NCBI GenBank assembly: GCA_016271365.2
Contig: CM057456.1
Coordinates: 666,645,501 to 666,709,500, forward strand
Source: Neoceratodus forsteri
Lineage: Eukaryota > Chordata > Ceratodontiformes > Ceratodontidae
Length of the DNA: 64,000 bases
Direction of reading: 5' to 3'
Shown: positions 13,100 to 26,439 of the stretch, piece by piece
Layout of the letters: each line of letters opens with the position of its first letter
How positions within the stretch are numbered: position 1 is the first letter of the stretch
Notes under the pieces: generated by a model
Databases searched by the model: none
The model's input: only the letters and a program-made list of their open reading frames with translations
Told to the model about the DNA's origin: nothing
Program-made: the position numbers and the translations under genes

Positions 13100-14640
13100 T
13101 CAGGTCACCTCATCAAAAGTGGCATATTCAGTTTGTTAGCTGAAAGGTGCTGTTGCAACACACCTGTGGCATGCCGTTATAGTGGCATGAAACCACAGTT
13201 TGACTAGGATATGAACAATGACAACTGTATTGCTCATGAGCAGGCATAACAACTGGCAACGCTATAATTTTGAACTGCCAATATGAAATATTGGTGAAGC
13301 AATGAGCATGCATACAAACTGCACAGCAGATGTCTGCAATACAATTATTTATGCAACTCTTTTAGGCACAGTTTACAACAGGTATTTTGGGGCAGCCCAT
13401 CATAAACAGTGACACTCTAATTCTCTTGCTGTGTCCTACACACTGATTTCTCACAGAAAGCACCATATTGTGCGCCACAGTTGCATGACTGTATTCTTGA
13501 CAGACTGTGAAAAATGACAGCTGTACTGTTCATAAGGAGTTGTACAGGAATGCAACTGACACAAATATGGCATGACAATATTGCAAATGCACGAGGTTAC
13601 AAGACTGCATCGACTCTGTGGAACGTATGGTTGCAGCACACTCATTTTCTCGGCTTTCACGATGACATTTTGAACATAGGCATGTCAGGATTGTTGCTCA
13701 TGAACTGTGTCATCATCATTTCATCAAACTGGTCTGAAGATTGATTTCATGCAGTGCCTGTGCAATTCTGTGCCAGACATACGAAGCTACATTTTAGGCA
13801 GGATATGTAAAATGACAGCTGTAATGTTCATTAGCAGATGTGGGAAAATGCCACTTTACAACTTGTGGCCCGAAAATATTAGAAATTCCCCATGTCACAA
13901 GCATGCATCCACACTATGCAATGCAAACTCAGGAACCAGTACTTACACGGACTGTCACCCCCAAATACTCAACATAGGCCTTTGACAACCTCTGGCAGTC
14001 AGCTGTCCCACTACCAGCTCCATAATGTGTCTCAAACACGAACGTTACACAGCAACTGCAGTATTCTGCAGTAGAACTGTAAGCACACATTTTGGGCAGG
14101 ATGTGAAAAATGACAGCTGCACTGTTGATGAGCCGCTACAAAATAATGTTTATGTTGAAATTCTGCACTGGAAATATTATACATGCATGCCCTTACAAGC
14201 ACGACACACACTCATACCGCAGTCATGTCATGCACTATCAGCAGCACATTGGCATCATAGCTACTGTAGGCCCTGTGCTGATGAACAGTGTGCCTGTCAT
14301 TTGCATAATCTGCCCCAAACACTGTTTTGTCACAGTGACCATGGTATTGTCCACTGCAACTAGTAAACCACATGTTGGCCAGGATGACAACAATGACAGC
14401 TGCACTGTTCAGAAGCTCGTGTGCCAAAATGACAGTATTTAAAATGTGCCATTACAATATTGCAAACCCATGGCCTTATGGTCCTGCATACAAACTATGC
14501 AATGGTCGCTTGTGCACCACCCATTTCTTGGATTTCCCCTGCCACATTTCCAACATAGGCTCTTTCACAACCCAGCTTATAACCACTGCCAGTTGCCCTG
14601 CATTACTGGGCCCAAAAGGTTATTTCATGCAGTAAATGCA
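13100..14640. repeat. Satellite-like array, 297-bp monomer, five units (copy A)
   Basis: The anchor AATGACARCTGYAMTG recurs at 13,217, 13,513, 13,811, 14,109 and 14,392, so units are 296, 298, 298 and 283 bp. A GGATRTG-like word precedes it in four of five units (GACTGTG in the second), and a cluster CATGACAATATTGCAAA-like plus a CAACATAGG-like block follow in most units. Monomers are diverged from one another far more than copy A differs from copy B, so the array existed before the 8.1-kb duplication. Overlapping open frames are broken by indels. Confidence 0.8.
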
Positions 14641-14962
14641 AAAGCAGCTGTCAGGACCAATTACCATCATACCTGTCAAGAAATTGTGCTCCAAAAGTTC
14701 CAGAGCTTGCCTGAGATATGCATCACAGTTCAGAAATCCCATTTCTATTCCATTATGCAGCTTGCTGCCATTACCTCATGTCATGGTCAGCTTTGAAGAC
14801 TACAAACATGTTCCCACTACACCGGACATCATCGCACCCAACTTTGCCAGTAAGTATCAGTTGAGGGGGCTGCATGGAAAGGCAGGGTGCCTAATGCATC
14901 TGCACAGGCGGTAGGTGGGGAGACAACAAAGGGCATTTTTAAGTTACAGGAGGCTAACACCC

Positions 14963-15964
14963 TTAACATTGCAGCACACTATTCCCCGTAAACATGGCAT
15001 GCTGGGATGGAAGCCCGCATCTGCCTTGCCTGTTGGACGCATGTTGCTGCACACACTGCAGCATTGGATGCCACTGTCGGCAGACAACAAAAGAGGCTGT
15101 TAATTTATGTCGGCAGGGTTTCGGCACAGCCATCAGGACACAAGGGAAGCATGAGAACACAACAGCCAAGAAACATTGGCCAGCAGCCCCACCATATAAG
15201 AAATGAGGGGAAAAGTGCTGTATGTCAACAGGCAGTGGCCCGTCTGGACAGCAAATGTTTCTGGCCACAGTTAACCACCAGGGCAGGTAGGTAGCATCAA
15301 ACTTGACAGCTGGCTGGCCATCCACCTTCCTCACAAAGAGGCAAGCACACCAGAACAGTCTGCTGTGTCTAACAAGCTTTGCTAGGATTCCTTTGAATCT
15401 TTCCTTAGATGTGCTCACCACATTACTATGCATGGTCTGATGGAGGCATGCAGGCTCATTGTGCAACAAAGGCCAGATGTACTGATGCATCCCCAGCATT
15501 TGTCCACCAGGAATCATGCCTCCAAACCCCCAGTGCCACAAGATGTCGACTGCAAAAGTATGCCACCATAACACAGCAGAAACAGGAAGGTACCACACAT
15601 TGATAGACCTATGGACATAGACTGCATTGCAGTTCATTGCAGGGGAAATGCATTCACCACATTGATTCAGAAACAGACTCTGATAGACATAGACAGCAAC
15701 AACATCATGCTGCATGTATTCCACTCCTGTCCTTACAACCCCCTCCATGTACAACACCTGAGGGCAAAATGAAAAGACATGGCATGCATATTTGCCTTGC
15801 TTGCAACCATCCATGTCTACTGCTATACAACATACTGCTATGTCTTCATGTTGCAGATCAACTTTGAAGAATACAGACAAGCTCTGAGTCTGCAAAACAG
15901 TTTCCTGCAAACTTTGTACAGGTAAGTACTGCATGCCATGGAAGGAATCATGCAATACACACAT
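14963..15964 (-). pseudogene. 333-codon open frame, possible decayed Harbinger-type nuclease
   Basis: This is the longest reverse-strand frame in the first half of the window. I do not recognise it with certainty. Several spaced blocks resemble the DDE nuclease of PIF/Harbinger transposons: a FPQVL-MEG block where FPNVLGAIDG is usual (about residue 67), an H-(10)-KERFKGILAKL block where VERxFGxLKxRF is usual (about residue 196), and a VARNICCPDGPLP block about 60 residues further where CVLHNIxxxxGLP is usual. The catalytic DG-TH and HD positions are not convincingly present. The copy-B equivalent has frameshifts and many replacements, so it is not under constraint. Chance openness in CpG-poor, TGC-rich DNA is the alternative. 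Confidence 0.35.
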
Positions 15965-17529
15965 CCTTCACATTCTTGCTGGTTCTTACCATATACATGC
16001 ACTCATTGTAGACCACATCCCTGCCACTAAATGCCACTATGGAAATATATAACATGTAATATATAGTGCTTGCAAACATTTACATGCTGTCACCAGGACC
16101 ACTGAATAGATGGTCATATATCAATGAACCAATAGTGTCAAAAGCATACTGCTTGCCTCCTACCCTGCTTGCATTCCATGTATATTCTATGCCTTTGTCC
16201 TAGCCCCCTACAGTTTCCTGATGACATTTTCATGCCACTTTATTACTTACTGCATGCATTTTCAATGCATGACCAGCTTGCTTTGCACTTCATTTTACTA
16301 TTCTGTATTGTGACATTGCAGATTTTCCCCATCCTAATATTTGTGATGTTGCCAGCAGAGCAAGATGACTGCACAAACACATAAAGCAACATCAGTGCAT
16401 GAACTCTGCCACTCCAAAGATCCTGCTTTACTATTAATGTTCGCATTGATAGCCCACAGACCTGGCAGGCATATTAATGTGCTGAAATAGAACCACAACT
16501 GTATGTATATATTTTGTTTTACAACAAGCCCTGCTAAGCCTGTCAGCCATACCAGTGATTGCCTGTATATGCAGGCCTCTGACCACTACATCATATCATC
16601 ATACTACAATGATACTGCAACAGTTCATCCAATGATTTTCAAAGCAAAGTCATGCCTAGCATTTGATAAGACAGTCAAAAGGCATGCCTCTGATATTTCA
16701 CCATGTTGTGCCCTGCATTCCTTCCCCTCTGCAGCTTACTACCATTCCTTTATTTTGCAGTTTACCTGAGAAGAACATACAAGTATTGTCACACTGTGCT
16801 GTCTTCTGCTGCAACACACTGCCAGGTAATTATCTGTCTATGTTTTTTATCCTTCCTTCCCCTACTATGCCCACATAGCATACAACTCCCTTCTTCAAAG
16901 GCGAAGGGGAAGTAGATGGCAAAACCACAGAAGGAAAGAAATGCTTGATTGTCTCTTGAATTGTTTTGTGTGCTTCATGGATGTTGCATTCATATTTCAA
17001 TGACAATGCAACTCTACTGCTTAAACAATACCTTTTCATTACTCTTGTGATGTTGATACACATTTCATGAGTACATTTGGCCTTCTTCACAAGAGTACAC
17101 TGCATAATGTCTGTAAAATACAAACAAAGATTATACACTCCTACCACTACTACAATATAATTCTGTATTCTGCAAGCATGAAAACTGCATATTGTCCTGC
17201 AACATCTATATGTCTTGCACAGCGAGATTGCTGCAAACATGGAAATCTGTTTCTCTCACCATATTCTTCCCCTTTCTGTTGTCTTTCATTCCAGAACCTC
17301 TTAATACAAAAAGGAAAAGCAAAGGAAGAAAAGCCACAAAGCAACCTTGCTGTCACTCCACCAAGCTTATTCCCTTTCTGTTATTACTGCATGCACCAAT
17401 CAAATCACAACAGGCAAGCAAAACTTGAAAGCCACACAGATCTCCATGTGCGCATATATGTTGTCCTGTGTAACACATAGCTAGTCAACAACATACTGTC
17501 CTGTCCAGACACTTGCATATGCCCCATAT
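15965..17529. other. Unassigned duplicated sequence (copy A)
   Basis: There is no domain or RNA gene. It includes sequence near 16,960-17,420 that matches 10,510-10,990 as part of the older duplication. A block with A-rich stretches (AAAAAGGAAAAGCAAAGG near 17,309) looks like a decayed poly-purine remnant. Confidence 0.5.
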
Positions 17530-17990
17530 GCAGTGCTGCCTCCAATGCTGGAGACGCCATCCGCAGAAACGCTTACACAACATGGAGGCAGACAAAAGGA
17601 GTGCAACCAACCTGTTGCACGCTATACAAGACAACCCATTCAACCACAGGCTAAAGCAGCTTCATATGTATCTCCTTCAAGAAAGAAAGAACACAGCAGG
17701 CATAAAGAAACTTTCAAATAGCTCACTAAAACCACACACTTGAACAGCATCCAGCGTTTCAGGAAAAGAAATGCCCAAACAGAACAGCATACAATGTAAA
17801 GATATGTGGGTAGCAAGTGGCTGACCACCAATATGAAGAAGTATATGTTCCCAGAGAGCATAGTGTACACATAGAACAGCCTTGCCAGGCAGCATATAAG
17901 ATGTACAACTCTGGAACATTTCAAGAATACATCACGCAGATATAAGGCAACAGTTATAAGGGCTAAGCAGAACTTGACTGTTGGTAAACT
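17530..17990 (+). mobile_element. Highly diverged CR1-like 3' fragment (copy A, third)
   Basis: The segment aligns with 11,060-11,530 and, beyond it, with the CR1 3' end at 51,180-51,540. Shared words are CTTCATATGTATC, GAAACTTTCAA, CAGCATC followed by AGGAAAAGA, GAAGTATA, CATAGAACAGCCTTGCCAGG, and CTGGAACATTTCAAGAATACAT. No frame survives. Confidence 0.6.
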
Positions 17991-18399
17991 ACCTTGTGCA
18001 ACTTTGTCCATGCGGCAATCCACACACTGCATAGGCCAAGCACTGTTTATATGCTGTATACCACTATGTTTCAATATTGCTATCTCTTCTGTCTCAAACT
18101 TCACCTCAGTGTCATGTGCAAAGACTTTATTACATTTGTTATGAATTTTACTTCATGATGTTTTATCTGTTTACAGAAGTGCATCCAAGTCGAGGCTAAC
18201 ATCAGAAGCAAACAGTTATAGTACTGAAAGCAATCCAGTCCGCACCATCCCACAAGCACACATACACAGTAGCCAAACAGGTATGTGCCAGCCTGACAGT
18301 CATCTAAATGCATTCCATTTCATTTCTGTCTTGTACTTACATCCCACCTACTGTAGCATCATATATGTGGGTCACAGCAATACCAATGCTGAGTATAGC

Positions 18400-18990
18400 A
18401 TAGCAGAAGGTTCTGATACTAACTACACATGAAATGGCCCTTGATATTATCAAATCAGAGGTCCTCAGGCTGACAGCACAGTCTGAGTGAGCTATGGTCA
18501 GGACACATTGCTAGCTGGAATGCACAAGAATTGGCATGTCCAGTGGCATGAAAAAAAGATGTTCTCATGCCATAGCAACAGTCTGTGCTATACCCCTAGC
18601 TGCAGTACTGTCTGCAGTTCCACAATGCACACTTCAGAAGTAACATAACATGGAGGTTTTCCAGAGGAGGGCAATTAAAATGGTTGAAGATTGCCACACA
18701 GATGCTTCCAAAAACTCCTGAGGCATCCGAACATCGGCAGCCTCAAACATAGCAGGGCAAGACATTACATGCTGAAAGGCTACAAACTGGCTCACAAGAG
18801 TACACAGGGAACAATGTTCAAGTTCCCTTCTAATGATGCTGATCTCCAAAACCAACAGCCATACAATGAAGCAGCCACGGCCAGGCGGGCTCACCATACC
18901 TGTAAAGAAATATTTCTTTACTGAAAACATGATACATGCCTTAAACACACTGCCAGAACAACTGATGACAGCAAACATGCTATGCAATAG
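18400..18990 (+). mobile_element. Highly diverged CR1-like fragment (copy A, fourth)
   Basis: The segment aligns with 11,930-12,530. The words CCAGAGGAGGGCAATTAAAATGG at 18,660-18,682 closely match the CR1 consensus region GTCCAGAGGAGGGTAACTAAAATGG at 51,180-51,204, and ACATTACATGCTGAAAGG and TATTTCTTTACTGA follow in order. This gives the clearest link between these old fragments and the CR1 family. Confidence 0.7.
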
Positions 18991-20029
18991 ACAGCATGCA
19001 TGACATGCATTTACAGCTATAGTATGAAAAGGGGAAACAGTAGGGTAACAGACATGAATAGACAGATGAAGGTTGACTGCTTTGCACTTCATTACAGCAA
19101 AAATCCATTCAACAAATTCATTGACAACCAGATTCTGATGGGCACAAGCACTAATGACATCATGCTGGATGCATTTCACTGCTGTCCAATCAACCCCCCT
19201 CCATGTTGACCAGTCGATTGCTAAGTCAACAGCCATGTCTTCCTCTGCACATTATGTGCAACCGTCCCTGCCTGCAAGACAAACCATGCAAGCAGAAACT
19301 ATAGGAGTTTCATATGCTATCCCCGTTAAGACAGGAAGGACATAGAACATATGATAGAAACTTTCAGGTGGCTCAGTATGATCGACACACTTCAAGAGTG
19401 CAGCATCTCTTAGGAAAAGACATGTGAAACAACAGGAAGACATAATATGATGATAGATATGGGCAGTTTACAGCACCAGTAAAGAAGTATATTTTGTCAG
19501 AGACAGGTTGCTGGATGCATGGAACAGCCTTCCTCAGGAGCTTGTGGACCCTAGACCTCTGGAATATTTGAACAATGCATCAGGCAGACATATGCCAAAC
19601 CCTTCTAGAGGACAGCAAGGAATGAACTATTGGTAACTCTAGTTAACTGCAATGGTCTTGCATGGTGAAATGAGTAGACTACCTTAGAGCAAGCATCCTG
19701 ATCTGCTGTCTAAGTCCTGTTCCCATGTTGTCAGCTGTACTGTATGCAACTTCAGCCTAGACTACTGTGCAAGGACGTCACTACATTTGTTATGCCTCTG
19801 TCTTACCCATGTGTACCTGTTTACTGGACTGCATCCAATTTGAGATCATAATCAAAAGCAAGTCATTATAGCAGTGGAGCAATGTACACCCTTCCACACT
19901 GCCGCAAAAATGTTTACCAGCCTGCAAGTTATCTAAATGTATTGCATTTTATTGCTTACTTGTAGCTATAATGCCAAGCACTCTAAAATCATGTACCTAG
20001 AGCACAGCACCGCAATGTTGACTATAGCA

Positions 20030-20600
20030 TATGAGGAGCTTCTGATACTCTCTCAGCATGAAAGCATCCTTCAGGCTATTATATCACAGGTCCTCAATTT
20101 GCCAGCTGACTGTAGTAAGGCTGTAGATAAGGCAAATTGGATAGTGCAATGCAGAAGGAATGGCATCTCCAGTAGGATCAGGAAGCATGTTGTACTGCCA
20201 TTGCATCACTTCCTTGTATGCCCCCACCTGAGCTGCTGTGTGCAGATGTAGAATGCAGACTTCAGACACAATCCTGGTAGGTTTCCAAGACAGCAACAAT
20301 TGCATTACTCAGGATTCCACAGGATTCTGAACCTGGGCAGGTTGAAGAATTTCAACATATACACTCTGGAATACATGAGGACAATGGTTACATGATGGAA
20401 ACCTCACAACGACCCTCAGTAGATAATACAATGTAGACTTGGTCAGTTCCTTTCCACTAATGATGGCCAGCCAAACCAAGACACATAGAATGAGGCAGAA
20501 GAGGTGGAGCTGCAGGACATTACAGCATAGTTGTGAAAAACATATTTCTTTGCTGACTAACTGGTAGATGTCTTCAACACAGTGCCATGGGTAACTGATG
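20030..20600 (+). mobile_element. Highly diverged CR1-like fragment (copy B of 11,930-12,530)
   Basis: This is the tandem-duplicate equivalent of the fragment at 11,930-12,530, with the same block order and with extra single-base deletions. No coding potential remains. Confidence 0.6.
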
Positions 20601-21179
20601 ACAACTAACATGTTAGGAACCATAATGCATGCATCAAATGCACATAAAACTATACTACAGCCACATTAGTCAATGCTGACTGTTGTCACACATGCCATTG
20701 GCATTGGTAGTGACAAACCTAGACCTCTATAACAGAGGTGCCACTGAAATATTGAGGCTACCCCAGCACCACCTCATGCTGTGGAGAACAACAGGCGCTG
20801 CAGTGTGCCTTTCAGTCATCTGATAGAATACTCATGTTATTCTCCTTTGCTCCTCCTGTACACAGTGACTACTGTCATGGTGTGCTGTGGCATCTTGCAC
20901 ATTACACTCACCCTTCTCCATGAGGACATACGGGTGCATGTGGCTGCAGTATAAGGCCGTGGGGTGAAGTTTGTGGCCCAACACTGCAAGCCACACCATG
21001 CTGCCTGTTACTGGCCGCACAGAAAGCATGACGGCAGGATGGAATGGCATCAGCATTACATGCAATGATGCCAACGCAGACCGCTGATGCTTGCCAGTCT
21101 GCACCAGAAGAACTGCCACAGTTGGCAGCACTAACACTGTAGCCATGTAATGGTACTTGCACTATATATGTTCAACATG

Positions 21180-22710
21180 CAGTGTTTGTCAGGTCACCTC
21201 ATCAAAAGTGGCATATTCAGTTCGTTAGCTGAAAGGTGCTGTTGCAGCACACGGTGGCTTGTCGTTATAGTGGCATGAAACCACAGTTTGGCTAGGATAT
21301 GAACAATGACAACTGTATTGCTCATGAGTTAGGCATAACTGGCAACGCTATAATTTTGAACGCACAGTATGAAATATTGGTGAAGAATGAGCATGCATAC
21401 AAACTGTCACAGCAGATGTCTGCAATGCAATTATTTATGCAACTCTTTTAGGCTGCAGTTTACAACAGGTATTTTGGGGCAGCCGTCATAAACAGTGACA
21501 CTCTAATTCTCTTGCTCTGTCCCATACTGATTTCTCACAGAAAGCACCATATTGTGCGCCACAGTTGCATGACTGTATTCTTGACAGACTGTGAAAAATG
21601 ACAGCTGTACTGTTCATAAGGAGTTGTACAGGAATGCAACTGACACAAATATGTAGACAATATTGCAAATGCACGGTTACAAGACTGCATCGACTCTGTG
21701 GAACGTAATGGTTGCGCACACTCATTTTCTCGGCTTTCACGATGATATTTTGAACATAGGTATGTCAGGATTGTTGCTCATGAACAGTGTCATCATCATT
21801 TCATCAAACTAGGTCTGAAGATTGATTTCATGTAGTGCCTGTGCAATTCTGTGCCAGACATTCGAAGCTACATTTGAGGCAGGATATGTAAAATGACAGC
21901 TGTAATGTTCATTAGCAGATGTGGGAAATGCCACTTTACAACATGTGGTCCGAAAATATTAGAAATTTCTATGTCACAAGTATGCATCCACACTGCAATG
22001 CAAACTCATGAACCAGTACTTACATGGACTGTCACCCCCAATACTCAACATAGGCCTTTGATCAACCTTCTCTGGCAGTCAGCTGTCCCACTACCAGCTC
22101 CATAATGTGTCTCAAACACGAACGTTACACAGCAACTGCAGTATTCCTGCAGTAGAACTGCAAGCACACATTTTGGGCAGGATGTGAAAATGACAGTTGC
22201 ACTGCTGATGATCGCTATAAAACAATGTTTATGTTGAAATTCTGCACTGGAAATATTATACATGCATGCCTCACAAGCACTGCACACCTCATACCGTAGT
22301 CATGTCATGCACTATCAGCAGCACATTGGCATCATAGCTACTGTAGGTCTCTGTGTTGATGAACAGTGTGCCTGTCATTTTGCTAATCTGCCCCAAACGC
22401 TGTTTTGTCACAGTGACCGTGGTATTGTCCCCCGCAACTAGTAAACCACATGTTGGCTAGGATGACAACAATGACAGCTGCACTGTTCAGAAGCTCGTGT
22501 GCAAAATGACAGTATTTAAAATGTGTTATTACATATTGCAAACCCATGGCCTTATGGTCCTGTATACACAACTATGCAATGGTCGCTTGTGCACCACCCA
22601 TTTCTTGGATTTCCTGCCACATTTCCAACATAGGCTCTTTCTCAACCCAGTTATAACCACTGCCAGTTGCTCTGCATTACTGGGCACAAAAGGTTATTTC
22701 ATGCAAATGC
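21180..22710. repeat. Satellite-like array, 297-bp monomer, five units (copy B)
   Basis: The anchor AATGACARYTG recurs at 21,304, 21,597, 21,892, 22,189 and 22,470, so units are 293, 295, 297 and 281 bp, mirroring copy A unit by unit. The last unit is short in both copies, which confirms that the array was copied as a block and did not expand independently. Confidence 0.8.
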
Positions 22711-23034
22711 AAAAGCAGCTGTCAGGACCAATTACCATCATACCTGTCACAGAATGTGCTCAAAAGTTCCAGAGCATGCCTGAGATATGCATCACAGTTC
22801 AGAAATCCCATTTTCATTCCATTATGTAGCTTGCTGCCGCCATTACTTCATGTCATGGTCAGCTTTGAAGACTACAAACATGTTCCCACTACACCGGACA
22901 TCATCGCATCTAACTTTGCCAGTAAGTATCAGTTGAGGGGGCTGCATGGAAAGGCAGGGTGCCTAATGCATCAGCACAGGCGGTAGGTGGGGAGACAACA
23001 AAGGGCATTTTTAAGTTACAGGAGGCTAACACCC

Positions 23035-24078
23035 TTAACATTGCAGCACACTATTCCCCCCTCCCCCAGTAAACATGGCATGCTGGGATGGAAGCCCGCA
23101 TCTGCCTTGCCTGTTGGACGCATGTTGCTGCACACACTGCAGCATTGGACGCCACTGTTGGCAGACAACAAAAGAGGCTGTTAATTTATGTTGGCAGGGT
23201 TTCAGCACAGCCATCAGGACACAAGGGATGCACGGGAACACAACAGCCGAGAAACATTGGCCAGCAGCCCCACCATATAAGAAATGAGGGGGAAAATGCT
23301 GTACGCTGACAGGCAGTGGCCCGTCTGGACAGCAAATGTTTCTGGCCACAGTAAACAGCCAGGACAGGTAGCTAGTGTCATACTTGACAGCTGGCTGGCC
23401 ATCCACCTTCCTCACAAAGAGGCAAGCACATCGCAACAGTCTGCTGTGTCTAACAAGCTTTGCTTGGATTCCTTTGAATCTTTCCTTAGATGTGCTCGCC
23501 ACATTACTATGCATGGTCTGATGGAGGCATGCAGGCTCATTGCGCAACAAAGGCCACATGTACCGATGCATCCCCTGCATTTTTTCCACCAGGAATCACG
23601 CCTCCAAACCCCCAGTGCCACACTATGTTGGCTGCAAAAGTATGCCACCATAACACAGAAACAGGAAGGTACCACATATTGATAGACCTATGGACATAGA
23701 CTGCATTGCAGTTCATTGCAGGGGAAATGCATTCCACCATATTGATTCAGAAATGGACTCTGATAGACACAGACAGCAATCACATCATGCTGCATGTATT
23801 CCACTCCCTGTCATGGCAACCCTCCATGTACAACACCTGAGGGCAAAATGAAAAAGACATGTATGCATATTTGCCTCTGTTTGCAAATTCCATCCATGTC
23901 TACTGCTACTTACTGCTATGTCTTCATGTTGCAGATCAACTTTGAAGAATACAGGCAAGTTCTGGATCTGCAAACAGTTTCCTGCAAACTTTGTACAGGT
24001 AAGTACTGCATGCCATGAAGCAATCATGCAATACACACATCCTTCACATTCTTGCTGGTTCTTACCATATATATGCAC
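23035..24078 (-). pseudogene. Copy-B version of the possible Harbinger-like frame, frameshifted
   Basis: The 333-codon frame of copy A is here split into three pieces (about 23,785-24,078, 23,537-23,740 and 23,035-23,589). The KERFKGI and VARNICCPDGPLP blocks are retained, but amino-acid replacements between copies are frequent (for example RHSRLFWCACL becomes RHSRLLRCACL). That pattern argues against present selection on the protein. The relation to Harbinger is tentative, as for copy A. Confidence 0.35.
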
Positions 24079-25599
24079 TCATTGTAGACCACATCCCTGC
24101 CACTAAATGCCACTATGGAAATATATAACATGCAATATATAGTGCTTGCAAACATTTACATGCTGTCACCAGGACCACTGAATAGATGGTCATATATCAA
24201 TGAACCAATAGTGTCAAAAGCATACTGCTTGCCTCCAACCCTGCTTGCAGTCCATGTATATTCTATGCCTTGTCCTAGCCCCTACAGTTTCCTGATGACA
24301 TTTTCATGCCACTGTTTATTATTACTGCATGCATTTTCAATGCATGACCAGCTTGCTTTGCACTTCATTTTACTATTCTGTATTGTGACATTGCAGATTT
24401 TCCCCATACTAATATTTGTGATGTTGCCAGCAGAACATGATGACTGCACAAACACATAAAGCAACATCATGAACTCTGCTACTCCCAAAGATCCTGCTTT
24501 ACTATTAATGCTTCGTGCATTGATAGCCCATAGACCTGGCAGGTATTAATATGCTGAAATAGAACCACAACTGTATGTATATATTTTGTTTTACAACAAG
24601 CTTGTTAGCCTGTCAGCCATACCAGTGATTGCCTGTATATGCAGGCCTCTGACCACTACATCATATCATCATACTACAATGATACTCAACAGTTCATCAG
24701 ATGATTTTCGAAGCAAAGCCATGCCTACCATTTGATAAGACAGTCATGCCCTGATATTTCACTGCTAGTGCCCCTGCATTCCCTCCCCCTCTGCAGCTTA
24801 CTTCCATTCCTTTATTTTGCAGTTTACCTGAGAAGAACATACAAGTATTATCCACACTGTGCTGTCTTCTGCTGCAACACATTGCCAGGTAATTATCTGT
24901 CTATGTTTTTTTCTTCTTCCCTAATACTATGCCCACATAGCATACAACTCCCTTCTTCAAAGGCGAAGGGGAAGTAGATGGCAAAACCACAGAAGGAAAG
25001 AAATGTTGATTGTCTCTTGAATTGTTTTGTAGTTTCATGGATGTTGCATTCATATTTCAATGACAATGCAACTCTACTGCTTAAACAATACCTTTCATTA
25101 CTCTTGTGATGTTGATACACATTTCATGAGTAATTTTGGCCATCTTCACAAGAGTACACTGCATAATGTCTGTAAAATAGAAACAAAGATTATACACTCC
25201 TACCACTACTACAATATAATTCTGTATTCTGCAAGCATGAAACTGCATATTGTCCTGCAACATCTATATGTCTTGCAGCCAGATTGTTGCATACATGGAA
25301 ATCTGTTTCTCTCACCATATTCTTTCCCTTTCTGTTGTCTTTCATTCCAGAACCTCTTAATACAAAAAGGAAAAGCAAAGGAAGAAAAGCCACAAAGCAA
25401 CCTTGCTGTCACTCCACCAAGCTTATTCCCTTTCTGTTATTACTGCATGCACCAATCAAATCAAAACAGGCAAGCAAAACTTGAAAGCCACACAGATCTC
25501 CATGTGCACATATATGTGGTCCTGTGTAACACATAGCTAGTCAACAACATACTGCCCTGTCCAGACACTTGCATACGCTCCATATGCAGTGCTGCCTCC

Positions 25600-26030
25600 A
25601 ATGCTGGAGACGCCATCCAGACGACACGTACAACATGGCGGCAGATGAAGAGTGCAACCAACCTGTTGCACGCTATACAAGACAAACCTATTCAACCACA
25701 GGCTAAAGCAGCTTATATGTATCTCCTTCAAGAAAGAAAGAACACAGCAGGCATGATACAAACTTTCAAATAGCTCACTAAAAACCACACACTTGAACAG
25801 CATCCAGCGTTTCAGAAAAAGAAATGCCCAAACAGAACAGCATACAATGTAAAGATATGTGGGTAGCAAGTGGCTGACCACCAATATGAAGAAGTATATG
25901 TTCCCAGAGAGCATAGTGTACACATAGAACAGCCTTGCCAGGCAGCATATAAGATGTACAACTCTGGAACATTTCAAGAATACATCTCGTGAGATATAAG
26001 GCAACAGTTATAAGGGCTAAGCAGAACTTG
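25600..26030 (+). mobile_element. Highly diverged CR1-like 3' fragment (copy B of 17,530-17,990)
   Basis: This is collinear with the copy-A fragment and shares GAAGTATATG, CATAGAACAGCCTTGCCAGG and the AACATTTCAAGAATACAT block. It is non-coding. Confidence 0.6.
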
Positions 26031-26439
26031 ACTGTTGGTAACTACCTTGTGCAACTTTGTCCATGCTGCAATCCACACACTGCATAGGCCAAGCACTGTT
26101 CTATCTGCTGTATACCACTATGTTTCAATATTGCTATCTCTTCTATCTCAAACTTCACCTCAGTGTCATGTGCAAAGACTTTATTACATTTGTTATGAAT
26201 CTTACTTCATGATGTTTTATCTGTTTACAGAAGTGCATCCAAGTCGAGGCTAACATCAGAAGCAAACAGTTATAGTACTGAAGCAATCCAGCCCGCACCA
26301 TCCCACAAGCACACATACACAGTAGCCAAACAGGTATGTGCCAGCCTGACAGTCATCTAAATGCATTCAATTTCATTTCTGTCTTGTACTTACATCCCAC
26401 CTACTGTAGCATCATATATGTGGGTCACAGCAATACCAA

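Larger units (their letters stand above)
16960..19050. repeat. Older higher-order duplication (about 6.45-kb offset), right member
   Basis: This is the counterpart of 10,500-12,560. Similarity runs through the non-CR1 part (16,960-17,420) as well as through the CR1-like fragments, so a whole block was duplicated and not only a shared transposon. It is repeated again in copy B at about 24,990-27,090. Confidence 0.6.
11177..19270. repeat. 8.1-kb direct tandem duplication, copy A
   Basis: The segment starting CCTGCAAGACAAACCATGC at 11,177 is repeated from 19,271 (offset 8,094), and the two stay collinear to the end of copy B near 27,310. Both copies end in near-identical sequence just before the junction (CTGTCCAATCAACCCCCC, then GCAACYGTCCCT). 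Many differences are one-base gains or losses, often in homopolymers. The unit carries CR1-like fragments, a 297-bp satellite array and a reverse-strand Harbinger-like open frame. It is a recent duplication or an assembly duplicate. Confidence 0.92.

Noticed and set aside
17640..18104. 154-codon reverse frame rich in hydrophobic residues (membrane-like)
   Set aside because: It is the antisense of a decayed CR1-like fragment, and the copy-B counterpart shifts frame. Hydrophobicity arises from T-rich codons.
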